From positions 1 to 7,746 of the forward strand of contig CAMOVS010000047.1 in the NCBI GenBank assembly GCA_946627575.1: a stretch of DNA of 7,746 nt. Reading direction: 5' to 3'. Within the stretch, counting starts at the first letter, position 1. Every line of letters starts with the position of its first letter. Below, one piece after another: positions 1 through 7,350 of the stretch. The stretch comes from an uncultured Lachnospiraceae bacterium (GTDB lineage: Bacteria; Bacillota; Clostridia; Lachnospirales; Lachnospiraceae). The notes beneath the pieces were generated by a model. It searched no databases and had not been told where the DNA came from. It saw only the letters and a program-made list of their open reading frames with translations. Position numbers and translations under genes: made by a program.

Positions 1-1958
1 CCTCTTGCTCTGGCATCTTCCGCATTGATATGGACCTTGGCCGGTCCCTCAATCTCCTGGATCCAGGGCAGGTTATAGTACTGAGAGTGACAGCGGAAGG
101 ATGGATGCTGGGATACGATACACAAGGGATATTTCCGGGCAAGTTCCGGTGTCCTGTTGATACTCTCATCCGGCTCTACAAAATGGGGCAGCGGATAGTA
201 ATCTCCCGGGTGCATCTTCCCCCTCTCTTCCATGATGGATGAATAAAATTCAAATTTGCCCGAGGGTGTATTGAACTTTCCGTCTTTATAAGGGATAGAC
301 GGAGACCACTCCTCGCTGACAAGAGCCGGACCCCTCGGAGAGATAGCCGCATCCACATCCGTATTCATACCGACCAGCATGCGAATGTAATCAATTCCGT
401 TCCGGTACTTCGGGAAATACTCCTCAAAGCCCAGCCGCCGGCCCAGCTCCTCGAAGATTTCCACATCCGGTACCGCCTCATAATAGGGCTGGCATACCGG
501 AACCAGGATCTGGTTATAATGATGCCAATAGGATGTGTGCAGTCCATACTGTTCCAGGAAATGGCAGGCCGGAAGCACCAGATCCGCCCAGTCGGTATCG
601 TCGGTCATGAACTGTTCAATGACAACAAACATATCCAGCTGTTTCACAGCTTTTAATGTATAATCGACATAGGGCTGCTGAGATATCAGGCCGCCCCGCC
701 AGGATATGATTCCCTTGATCGGCGGATCGGCACTTAAAATAGCCCTGGCCACTGCCGAAATGTTGACCATTCTTGTTTGTTTAATCTCGGCTCCCTTTGG
801 TACAGCTACATTTGCTGTCTGCATAAAGCCTTCAAATCCGGGGAAGCCCAGATTATTAACGAATTCATAAGTGCCATACTCCTTGCCGATATGGCCACAC
901 ACCGCTGCCAGACTCGCCAGTGCTCTCTGGACCTGATGGCCGTTGCTGTATCTTTGCTGGCCGCAGCCGCAGGACATATGTGACTTGTTTCTGGCGTAGA
1001 GCTCCGCCGCCTCGATCAGCTGTTCTTTTGGGATAGTAGTTATCTCTTCCGTATGCTCTGGTGTCCAGGGCTCTACCAGCTCTTTCAGGTTTTCAAATCC
1101 CACTGTATGGTTTCTGATATAGTCATTATCCTGAAGATTGTTTTTCAGGATCCAGTGGATCATGCCCAGAGCCATAGCTCCGTCTGTTCCCGGTCTGGGA
1201 CGTAAATGGATATGTGCCTTAGAGGCCACACCGGTCACACAGGGATCCACGACGATCAGCTTGGCTCCCCTGTCCATAGCCCGGTAAAGGTATGGGAAGA
1301 CATGGGGATGGGTTGCCGTCGGATTGAGGCCCACCATCATAATGACATCCGCATGATCTGCCCAGATATCCGGAACCATGGTATTCTGACTGCCTACGCT
1401 ACACTGGGATCCGGATATACCGGACAAAACACAGAAACTTCCAACCAGCTTCGTTGCACCCAGCAGGTTCCATAGTCTTGCGCTGACTGCCTTGGCCATG
1501 TATTCCCTGTTGCCGGAGTAACCGTATTCCATCATCGCCTCGGACCCATAGGTGTCGCAGATAGTCCGAATCTTATCCACCATATAATCCATGGCTTCGT
1601 CCCAGGTGATTCTCTTAAACTTGCCCTCGCCACGCTCGCCGATACGAAGCATGGGATATTTCACCCGATCAGGGCTGTTGATCTTCTGTACATTTGCCAT
1701 GGCTTTCAGGCAAAGCGTTCCTTTTGTGATCGGATGGTCCGGATCGCCTTCTATCTTGATGACCTTCTCATCCTTCACATAGACCAGAAGGCCGCAGGTG
1801 TCGTAGCAGTTATGGGGACAGGCTGTCTTCACAAGACGGTCTGCAATTACTGTCTTTCCGTCCAGGGTCACCGGTACATTAAAGGCCACACCATAGAGGT
1901 CCAGATCCTCCTTTTTTCGGAAAGGTACCGGATTTATGATCTCATCGATTTCTCTCAT
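1..1958 (-). CDS. Molybdopterin (bis-MGD) oxidoreductase of the DMSO reductase superfamily, 3' end missing
   Basis: The gene reads without interruption from ATG at 1958 to the window edge (652 residues). AGGAGG at 1965-1970 supports the start. Cysteines 47, 51, 55 and 83 (CPHNC-YDTC, then GTLC) form the N-terminal [4Fe-4S] site typical of the superfamily. A pterin/nucleotide-binding stretch follows: VGLNPTATHP, then a VVDP strand and PGTDGA at 256-261. FNTPSGKFEF lies near residue 570. The molybdopterin-dinucleotide-binding C-terminal domain begins near 610 (HSQYYNLPW) and is cut off; about 100 residues are probably missing. No Tat or Sec signal is present, so the enzyme should be cytoplasmic. 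The molybdenum ligand is probably C176 in GSFC, though a nearby serine cannot be excluded. The gene is divergent from an HxlR regulator and any partner subunit would lie beyond the window. The family includes thiosulfate, DMSO, arsenate and tetrathionate reductases, dehydroxylases and hydratases; the substrate here is unknown. Family assignment is firm, function is open. Confidence 0.93.
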   Translation of the reverse strand, partial: MREIDEIINPVPFRKKEDLDLYGVAFNVPVTLDGKTVIADRLVKTACPHNCYDTCGLLVYVKDEKVIKIEGDPDHPITKGTLCLKAMANVQKINSPDRVKYPMLRIGERGEGKFKRITWDEAMDYMVDKIRTICDTYGSEAMMEYGYSGNREYMAKAVSARLWNLLGATKLVGSFCVLSGISGSQCSVGSQNTMVPDIWADHADVIMMVGLNPTATHPHVFPYLYRAMDRGAKLIVVDPCVTGVASKAHIHLRPRPGTDGAMALGMIHWILKNNLQDNDYIRNHTVGFENLKELVEPWTPEHTEEITTIPKEQLIEAAELYARNKSHMSCGCGQQRYSNGHQVQRALASLAAVCGHIGKEYGTYEFVNNLGFPGFEGFMQTANVAVPKGAEIKQTRMVNISAVARAILSADPPIKGIISWRGGLISQQPYVDYTLKAVKQLDMFVVIEQFMTDDTDWADLVLPACHFLEQYGLHTSYWHHYNQILVPVCQPYYEAVPDVEIFEELGRRLGFEEYFPKYRNGIDYIRMLVGMNTDVDAAISPRGPALVSEEWSPSIPYKDGKFNTPSGKFEFYSSIMEERGKMHPGDYYPLPHFVEPDESINRTPELARKYPLCIVSQHPSFRCHSQYYNLPWIQEIEGPAKVHINAEDARAR

Positions 1959-1964
1959 AGACTT

Positions 1965-1970
1965 CCTCCT
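1965..1970 (-). promoter_or_regulatory. Ribosome binding site of the molybdoenzyme gene
   Basis: A perfect AGGAGG on the minus strand lies 6 nt before the ATG at 1958. It fixes the start and rules out an N-terminal export signal upstream. Confidence 0.85.
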
Positions 1971-2038
1971 CATCCGCCCTGTCTTCCGCTGTCAGGGTAC
2001 ATCGGATTGTACATAAAATAAACCGTTATATACCCAAT

Positions 2039-2047
2039 ATTATACCA
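2039..2047 (-). promoter_or_regulatory. Extended -10 promoter for the molybdoenzyme gene
   Basis: On the minus strand the sequence reads TGGTATAAT, a consensus -10 hexamer with the TGn extension. No good -35 hexamer is present 16-18 bp upstream, which fits an extended -10 promoter or one needing an activator. The predicted start of transcription is near 2032, giving a leader of about 75 nt. This is a prediction from sequence only. Confidence 0.6.
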
Positions 2048-2053
2048 CCTGCC

Positions 2054-2062
2054 TGATATAAT
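2054..2062 (+). promoter_or_regulatory. Extended -10 promoter for the HxlR-family regulator
   Basis: The plus strand reads TGATATAAT, again a consensus -10 with a TGn extension and a poor -35. Transcription would begin near 2069, about 58 nt before the regulator's ATG. The element lies so close to the oppositely facing -10 at 2039-2044 that each promoter's -35 zone covers the other's -10. Confidence 0.55.
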
Positions 2063-2085
2063 AATACAGACTTGCGAATTATTGA

Positions 2086-2109
2086 GTTGCTAAAGAATTG
2101 TTTAGTAAC
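2086..2109. promoter_or_regulatory. 24-bp inverted repeat, candidate operator
   Basis: Two 9-bp arms, GTTGCTAAA and TTTAGTAAC, flank a 6-bp centre; 8 of 9 arm positions are complementary. The site lies between the predicted start of the regulator transcript and its ribosome site, a position suited to autorepression. Seen from the divergent molybdoenzyme promoter it lies about 55-77 bp upstream, a position suited to activation. HxlR proteins bind such dyads as dimers; that this one does is inference. Confidence 0.55.
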
Positions 2110-2126
2110 CTGAAGGAGGCTGCGCC

Positions 2127-2510
2127 ATGTACCAGAAGAAAATACCCGATGAAAACCTGTGTCCCTTTGAGTACGCCATGTCCCTTTTCAAGGGAAAATG
2201 GGATATCCGAATCATTTGTCTTCTGGCTCACAACGATGCACTTCGATATGGAGAGTTCAAAGATCTGCTGCCGGAAATCTCTGACACGGCCCTTTCCAAT
2301 GTGTTAAAAAAACTTTCCGGCCACCAGGTCATACACAGGGCAGTCTATGGTGACCTGCCGCCAAGAGTTGAGTACAGTCTTTCAGCCAGGGGGCGGGAAG
2401 CGGTTCCCATCCTTCAGGATCTGTGCCGCTGGTCATCCAACTCCTGTGAAATAGAATTCTCCAGCCGTCTGACCTACTGCGAGGACTGCAAATACGGTCA
2501 GCAAAGGTAA
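2127..2510 (+). CDS. HxlR-family winged helix-turn-helix transcriptional regulator
   Basis: A 127-residue protein with a complete HxlR domain: CPFEYAMSLFKGKWD at 12-26, LRYGEFKDLLPEIS at 39-52 with the recognition-helix region following (DTALSNVLKKL), and the wing motif PPRVEYSLSARGRE at 78-91. AAGGAGG at 2113-2119, 7 nt before the ATG, supports the start. HxlR proteins are dimeric DNA-binding regulators, several of which (YodB, HypR) sense quinones, hypochlorite or diamide through an N-terminal cysteine. C12 sits at the equivalent place. Cysteines 31, 100, 107, 118 and 121 are additional, and the tail motif CEDC is unusual. The gene is divergent from a molybdoenzyme and convergent with the nitrate operon. 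The likely targets are itself and the molybdoenzyme gene; the signal is unknown. Confidence 0.93.
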   Translation: MYQKKIPDENLCPFEYAMSLFKGKWDIRIICLLAHNDALRYGEFKDLLPEISDTALSNVLKKLSGHQVIHRAVYGDLPPRVEYSLSARGREAVPILQDLCRWSSNSCEIEFSSRLTYCEDCKYGQQR

Positions 2511-2560
2511 AAAAAACGGAGTGGCGAAAAAGCGATCTGCGCTTTTCCCACTCCGTTTTC
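2511..2560. terminator. Bidirectional rho-independent terminator between convergent genes
   Basis: A perfect 12-bp inverted repeat (2513-2524 with 2548-2559, core CGGAGTGG/CCACTCCG) is continued by an inner stem, interrupted by single-base bulges, that closes on a short loop near 2535-2539. Read on the minus strand it is followed by a run of eight T (2516-2509), so it strongly terminates the nitrate operon. On the plus strand the tail is TTTTCTATCT, weaker but adequate for the regulator gene. Confidence 0.9.
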
Positions 2561-2569
2561 TATCTATTC

Positions 2570-3517
2570 TTAAACACGTGCCTCTTTTCTTAACATCATC
2601 CGGATCAGCATCAGGACCACATAGCCCACCAGCATAGACGTAATCCAGATTTGAAGTCCTGCCAGCTGCAGACAGGCATTTCCCAGAGCCTCCTTGCCCT
2701 GCTCTGTCAGGTAGCCGGCCATCTTCTGACTTGCGACCACACCGATGGCCATCGGGAAAGTCAGGCCCGCAAAGCCCAGATAGAAGGCAAAGGAGAAGAA
2801 GTCCGGCAGCTTGATGATAATAAAGGCCAGGGATGCCAGGACGCAGACATACATGAAAGTAAGCAGCATCTCATTGGGAGTCCCATAGACATTGATCAGG
2901 CTGACCACGCAGAGACTGCAGGGCGCCAGAAGGACCGCCATCGTGTGATAGGCCGCCGCCTTGATCTCCACCGTAAGAAGCCTCCAGATCATAAAAGGCA
3001 GAAGGAGGACATAGATGATGCAGCCATAGATGGTGATGAATTTTAAGACCGGACCGGCATTCATGGCCCCTCCTGTCACACAGGCCACCATCCATCCGTT
3101 ATAGGTCACATACCAGCTGGGCATCATAGGGATAAAGTTTCTCTTAAACAGTACATTTCCAAATGTGTGTTTTATGGTAAATACAATGATCTGCCCGCAA
3201 TGGACCGCCACTCCGATCCCCCAAATAATTTTTCCCGGACCGAAGCCCATCTCATAGTAGAAGCTTCCCAGGATCATCAGACACATGGAAAATGCGCCGT
3301 ACAGGCTGGAGGGGATAACTTCCCCGTACTCGGTAAGGCAGACATCTCTGTAAAGAATCATTTTCAAAATATAGGTTAGGATCAGCAGACTGCCGCAGGC
3401 CATCACCAGCCAGCGTACCCAGACAAATCCAAGGCCCCCGTATACATTTGCCATAGTCAGAGCACTAAGACAGGTTGCTACAGCCTGAACCGGCAATCTT
3501 TTTATTCTTTCAATCAT
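2570..3517 (-). CDS. TehA/SLAC1-family (TDT) anion channel or transporter
   Basis: A 315-residue, strongly hydrophobic protein with about ten membrane segments. Family hallmarks are the N-terminal RLPVQ followed by a glycine-rich first helix (YGGLGFVW, 26-33), PSWYVTYNG at 133-141, a LLAPCS segment near 196-201 (LMAPP in relatives), and FSFAFYLGFAGLTFP at 241-255. F254 is in the region that carries the gating phenylalanine of TehA and SLAC1. The family includes tellurite/dicarboxylate carriers and nitrate- or chloride-conducting channels. Here it is the last gene of a nitrate-reduction operon, 16 bp after the flavoprotein, so nitrate uptake or nitrite release is the best inference. The ATG at 3517 was chosen because AAGGA lies just before it; a longer in-frame start at 3637 would overlap the flavoprotein by 100 bases and add a non-membrane serine/threonine-rich stretch. 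Confidence 0.88.
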   Translation of the reverse strand: MIERIKRLPVQAVATCLSALTMANVYGGLGFVWVRWLVMACGSLLILTYILKMILYRDVCLTEYGEVIPSSLYGAFSMCLMILGSFYYEMGFGPGKIIWGIGVAVHCGQIIVFTIKHTFGNVLFKRNFIPMMPSWYVTYNGWMVACVTGGAMNAGPVLKFITIYGCIIYVLLLPFMIWRLLTVEIKAAAYHTMAVLLAPCSLCVVSLINVYGTPNEMLLTFMYVCVLASLAFIIIKLPDFFSFAFYLGFAGLTFPMAIGVVASQKMAGYLTEQGKEALGNACLQLAGLQIWITSMLVGYVVLMLIRMMLRKEARV

Positions 3518-3533
3518 TTTTTTCCTTTCTGTT

Positions 3534-4802
3534 TCAGCCGGTATAAGACTCGTCGTAGGAGAACTCGAAGTTATCTTTGATGTGGAAAAAGTCCGAGTAG
3601 TCGATGTCGAAAAGAGGCTTCTTAACCTTTCTGACATCCAGTTTTCTGGCGATCATCTGCTGGAGTACACCGCCGTAGGCCAGGTCCCCCTGAAGAAGGG
3701 CGCCGATGATCTTCCCGTCCTTGTGGACGATCTTCTTATACACACCGTTCCTGTCATAGACCTCCACGTGGATTTCAGGATCCTCTTCAAGGTCCGGATT
3801 CACATTGCCGAGGGACATTGTAGAAATGTCAAGGAAACGCATCGTGGACTTGCTGGCAAAGAAGTCCGTCATCTTTGCAGTCTCCCCCGCCATATTAGCT
3901 GCCGCGATCATACCTTCCTTGACTGCTACCGGCCAGATGGGGCTCAGGCCCGACACGTCTCCTGCTCCAAAGATATCGGGATCATTCGTCCTGCCGGCTT
4001 CGTCATAGACCAGACCGAAGCGGGACAGTTCCAGCCCGGTATCTGCCAGGAACTCCACGTTGGACCGGACACCTGCCGTCACCACGAAGAAATCACAGGG
4101 AAGTTCAGTTCCGTCACTCAGAACAACCTTGGTAATCTCTTCCTGATCATTCTTGATCACTTCACTGACACCGACACCGTAGTGTTGTTCAACTCCTTCA
4201 GATTCAAACGCTTCAATATATGTTCGGGCTGCTCGCTCGTCCAGCTGTTTGTTGAGAAGCCAGCCGGCAAAATCACATAGTGTCACCTTGACCCCCAGCT
4301 CCAGAAAGCCCGTAGCACAGTCTATTCCGACCAGTCCTGAGCCCAGCACGACCACCTTTTTTTGGCCGCCGGAGGCGATTACGTCCTGTGCCACCTTCTT
4401 CAGGACTTCAATGTCGTCAATGTTCCGGAAACCAATCATATTTCTGGCTCCGGCCATATTCTTGATCGGAGGGAAAAATGTGTGGGATCCCGTGGCGATG
4501 AGCAGCCTGTCATAGGCTACGGCTTCCCCGGAGCCCAGGAGGACTTTTTTGCCTGCCCGGTCAAGGCCGGTCGCCTCCACGCCCTTGATCCATTCCACAT
4601 CATAGAGGGTCTCGAAATCATTTTCTACAAATCTAAGTCTTTCGATACTTCTCTTTCCGGACAAATATTCATGAAGGATACACCGGGAGTAAATATCCTG
4701 ATCCTTGGAGATCAGGATGATCTTCCCCTGTGGATCTCTCTTTCTAAGCTCTCTTACTGCATTCACTCCTGCCGCGGAAGAACCGATTATTACATATCTC
4801 AT
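3534..4802 (-). CDS. NADH-dependent FAD oxidoreductase (NarC / NirB N-terminal type), electron donor of the nitrate reductase
   Basis: A 422-residue pyridine nucleotide-disulfide oxidoreductase-fold protein. The N-terminal FAD site is VIIGSSAAG at 4-12, ATGS at 103-106 is the usual FAD-domain strand, LGSGLVG at 153-159 is the NAD-binding loop, and IFGAGDV at 277-283 is the second FAD motif. D177 at the end of the second strand of the NAD domain favours NADH over NADPH. WLLNKQLDE at 181-189 closely recalls the same segment of NirB. There is no C-terminal sulfite/nitrite reductase domain, so this is a stand-alone reductase and not a nitrite reductase. The ATG at 4802 overlaps the stop of the iron-sulfur gene (ATGA), and GGAGG lies inside the preceding gene's end, so the two are translationally coupled. 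Role inferred: feeds electrons to the polyferredoxin subunit. C41 (SRCIL) sits where relatives carry proline or cysteine. Confidence 0.88.
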   Translation of the reverse strand: MRYVIIGSSAAGVNAVRELRKRDPQGKIILISKDQDIYSRCILHEYLSGKRSIERLRFVENDFETLYDVEWIKGVEATGLDRAGKKVLLGSGEAVAYDRLLIATGSHTFFPPIKNMAGARNMIGFRNIDDIEVLKKVAQDVIASGGQKKVVVLGSGLVGIDCATGFLELGVKVTLCDFAGWLLNKQLDERAARTYIEAFESEGVEQHYGVGVSEVIKNDQEEITKVVLSDGTELPCDFFVVTAGVRSNVEFLADTGLELSRFGLVYDEAGRTNDPDIFGAGDVSGLSPIWPVAVKEGMIAAANMAGETAKMTDFFASKSTMRFLDISTMSLGNVNPDLEEDPEIHVEVYDRNGVYKKIVHKDGKIIGALLQGDLAYGGVLQQMIARKLDVRKVKKPLFDIDYSDFFHIKDNFEFSYDESYTG

Positions 4803-5230
4803 GCCTTCACCTCCTCCAGCGTGATGGCGTGCATAGGACATTTTTCCACGCACATAGGATTGGCTGTCTTCCCGTCGGGACTTCTGTGAACACACATATT
4901 ACATTTCATGATCTCCCGGTAAGTGATACTGTCAGGCTTTAAAATCCCGTAAGGGCAGGACATCACGCACATATAGCAGCTGGCACACTGTTCTTTGTCA
5001 TAGGTCACATAGCCCGTTTCCGGATTCTTCTTCATGGCACCCGTCATACAGGTGTAAACACATTCCGGTCGTTTACAGTGCCTGCAGAAGATGGGGGAGG
5101 GTCTGGTCTCACTGTCGATGACCACGCGGTTTCTTGCATCTCCGCTCTCCGTCTCATGGCTTACCACACAGGCCGTTACGCAGGTCAGACACCCGATACA
5201 GCGGCTGCGGTCAATTCGAATCCTATACAT
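4799..5230 (-). CDS. Four-cluster [4Fe-4S] electron-transfer subunit (DmsB/HycB/CooF-like)
   Basis: A 143-residue protein with exactly sixteen cysteines in four ferredoxin-like groups: 11-14-17-21, 49-52-57-61, 82-85-88-92 and 110-113-127-131. Pairing of the first with the fourth and the second with the third group, as in DmsB and HycB relatives, would hold four [4Fe-4S] clusters. There is no signal peptide or membrane helix, so it acts in the cytoplasm. It starts inside the end of the nitrate reductase gene (8-nt overlap) with AGGAGG 9 nt upstream. A longer in-frame start at 5314 would add 28 residues read from inside the nitrate reductase gene, without a family match. Inferred role: relay between the flavoprotein and the molybdenum subunit. 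Confidence 0.92.
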   Translation of the reverse strand: MYRIRIDRSRCIGCLTCVTACVVSHETESGDARNRVVIDSETRPSPIFCRHCKRPECVYTCMTGAMKKNPETGYVTYDKEQCASCYMCVMSCPYGILKPDSITYREIMKCNMCVHRSPDGKTANPMCVEKCPMHAITLEEVKA

Positions 5231-7337
5231 GGTACATATCCTCCTTTCCGCCTGCGATCTTTTCAAATCGGCATGTCCCACCCTTATAATTGGGTTCTCT
5301 CGAATACTTATCATAATTGGATGGCGTCAGCTTGTTACATTCAATATAGTGGATCGGCGCATAAAGCTGGTTATATGGCACATTATCCGTGATTTTCACC
5401 AGGAAATCCGCATTCTCTCCATTGACGGAATACACCCGGATCCGGTCCATCTCATGAATGTCATTCTCCGCTGCCTGGTCTGTGTTCATGAAGAGATAGG
5501 CCTTCTTTACACTGACATCCTCCACGAATTTGACCTCTTTGGTCCGGCTCTGCGTATGCCACTGGCCTACGCTGCCCCGCCCCGTGTTAAACACGATCGG
5601 ATAGTTTTCATCCGGAGGATAGGGATTGGGCAGAGGCTCTTCAAAAAGGAAGTTTGCCTTGCCGTCAGCAGTGAAAAACCGCCCGTCCTCATAGAGTCGT
5701 CTCTGGTCATCGGCATACTCGGCTTCCTTCCCTTCCGGATAAGGCCACTGCCGCCCTTTGGAACCCGTCAGGTCATCCCATTTTACCCCGCTGAAATCAC
5801 AGGGTTTTCCCCGGGATATTTCCCGAAGCATGTCAAAGCACTGCTCCGGCGTCTCCCAACGCTCTATGGCAGGGCCCATTCCCAGGGCTTTGGCCACGCC
5901 AAGGATACACTCATAGTCCGAAATCTCATTTTTTCCTCTCGGAAGTACCGGCCGCATGGCTGACATCCGCCGCTCCAGGTTAATATATGTCCCGGCCTTC
6001 TTGATCCCGGGCACCACCGGGAAGAATACAGTTGCATCCTCTGCACTCTCAATATTATCGTAGATATCCTGAACCACGAAAAGGTCCAGCTTCTTTGCCG
6101 CCCGGGCAAATGTTTCATTGTTGGTCCAGCTATGCCGCGGGTTGGTACACAGAATCCACAGGCCCTTGATCTTTCCTTCATTGATCCCTTCAATGATCTT
6201 GTTGTAGGGGATCGTGGGCTTCTTTGCGATCAGGTCTTCCTCGATGCCCACGATGTCAGCGATCCGCTGCCTCTCCGCGGGATCTCCAAAGTCTCCGCCA
6301 CCGTGAAGGCAGGTCGTATTGCTGAAGACGCGGGAGCCCATGGCGTTGCACTGTCCTGTGATAGAGTTGCCGCCGGTTCCCGGTCTGCCAACATTGCCTG
6401 TCATCAGGGCCAGATTCATGATTGCCTGGGCTGTCCGGACCGCCTCGTAACCCTGGTTGACTCCCATAGTCCACCAGAAGGAAACCGCCTTCCCCCGATG
6501 GATCAGTTCAGCAAGTTCCCGGATCTGGTCGCCGGAAAGCCCGGTGACCTCCACAGCCTTTTCTACAGTGTAGTCTTTTACAAAGGCAGCAAAGTCCTCA
6601 TAGCCATTGGTACTCTTCTCGATAAAGGCATGGTCTACCCAGTCATTTTCCACCAGGATATGAGCAATCGTGTACAGAAGGACCAGGTCGGTCCTTGGCT
6701 TTAACCCATACCAGTAATCTGCATTCATAGCCGTCTCCGACCGTCTTGGATCGATCACGACGATCTTATGCCCCGGAACCTTGTTATTGCGGACTCTTCC
6801 CCATACGATCGGGTGGGCTACCACCGGATTGGCCCCAATGAAGATCAAAGTATCGGACAGTTCCAGGTCCTGCAGAGTATAGCCGGGCGCATCAAATCCC
6901 AACGTCTGTTTGTGGGCCACGGCTGCCGTTGCCATACATAATCTCGTATTGCCGTCCACATTGGTCTGAAGATAATTCCTCATCACATGACCAAAGATGG
7001 CAAACTCCTCCAGGGTCAGCTGACCGGTACTGATTCCCGCCACACTCTCCCGGCCGTACCGGGACTGTAAGTCTTTGATCTTGTCTGCAACATACTTAAA
7101 TCCTTCTTCCCAGGAGACTTCTTTCATGGTTCCGTCCGCCTGGCGAAGCTTCGGCAGACTGTCGGGTTTCACCGTTGTCTGCTGCTTGCTGAGAGACAGG
7201 CCCTTGATACAGGAGAATCCGTCATTCACCGGATACCCCTTTGTTGGCACTGTCTTCACAATCCGCCCATCTTCCACGTAGAAGTCCAGATTACAATCAA
7301 TCGCACAGAAATTACAGGTTGACTGTATCTTTTTCAT
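5223..7337 (-). CDS. Cytoplasmic molybdopterin nitrate reductase catalytic subunit (NarB/NasA type)
   Basis: A 704-residue bis-MGD enzyme. The N-terminal [4Fe-4S] ligands are C8, C11, C15 and C43 (C-x2-C-x3-C-x27-C), followed by the conserved K45. NTRLCMATAA at 130-139 matches the NSRLCMxSA motif of NasA, NarB and NapA, making C134 the molybdenum ligand; formate dehydrogenases usually show Sec or Cys in an RVxHxP setting instead. IGANPVVAHPI and VIDPRRSETA carry the pterin-binding loops, and GQCNAMGSR resembles the GQxNAMGGR of nitrate reductases. The C-terminal dinucleotide-binding domain is complete (NTGRGSVGQWHTQSRT onward). The length is near NarB (about 700-730) and shorter than periplasmic NapA. 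No Tat signal is present. The ATG at 7337 was chosen because AAAGGAG lies 7 nt upstream; a TTG at 7352 would fall on that ribosome site. First gene of the operon. A related reductase of other oxyanions cannot be excluded. Confidence 0.88.
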   Translation of the reverse strand: MKKIQSTCNFCAIDCNLDFYVEDGRIVKTVPTKGYPVNDGFSCIKGLSLSKQQTTVKPDSLPKLRQADGTMKEVSWEEGFKYVADKIKDLQSRYGRESVAGISTGQLTLEEFAIFGHVMRNYLQTNVDGNTRLCMATAAVAHKQTLGFDAPGYTLQDLELSDTLIFIGANPVVAHPIVWGRVRNNKVPGHKIVVIDPRRSETAMNADYWYGLKPRTDLVLLYTIAHILVENDWVDHAFIEKSTNGYEDFAAFVKDYTVEKAVEVTGLSGDQIRELAELIHRGKAVSFWWTMGVNQGYEAVRTAQAIMNLALMTGNVGRPGTGGNSITGQCNAMGSRVFSNTTCLHGGGDFGDPAERQRIADIVGIEEDLIAKKPTIPYNKIIEGINEGKIKGLWILCTNPRHSWTNNETFARAAKKLDLFVVQDIYDNIESAEDATVFFPVVPGIKKAGTYINLERRMSAMRPVLPRGKNEISDYECILGVAKALGMGPAIERWETPEQCFDMLREISRGKPCDFSGVKWDDLTGSKGRQWPYPEGKEAEYADDQRRLYEDGRFFTADGKANFLFEEPLPNPYPPDENYPIVFNTGRGSVGQWHTQSRTKEVKFVEDVSVKKAYLFMNTDQAAENDIHEMDRIRVYSVNGENADFLVKITDNVPYNQLYAPIHYIECNKLTPSNYDKYSREPNYKGGTCRFEKIAGGKEDMYHV

Positions 7338-7343
7338 AGCAGC

Positions 7344-7350
7344 TCCTTTC
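7344..7350 (-). promoter_or_regulatory. Ribosome binding site of the nitrate reductase gene
   Basis: AAAGGAG-like sequence on the minus strand, about 7 nt before the ATG at 7337. It decides the start against the in-frame TTG at 7352. Confidence 0.75.

Noticed and set aside
3515..3637. Longer start at 3637 for the TehA/SLAC1 protein
   Set aside because: It would overlap the flavoprotein by about 100 bases and add a serine/threonine-rich stretch unlike the family; the ATG at 3517 has its own ribosome site.
3534..4802. Flavoprotein as a full assimilatory nitrite reductase (NirB)
   Set aside because: The siroheme and sulfite/nitrite reductase domains are absent; the protein ends after the reductase part.
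5091..5963. A 290-codon open frame on the plus strand
   Set aside because: It is antisense to the nitrate reductase gene, whose motifs are continuous there; no ribosome site or recognisable domain. The same holds for the plus-strand frames at 3582-4280, 4362-4889 and 6132-6704.
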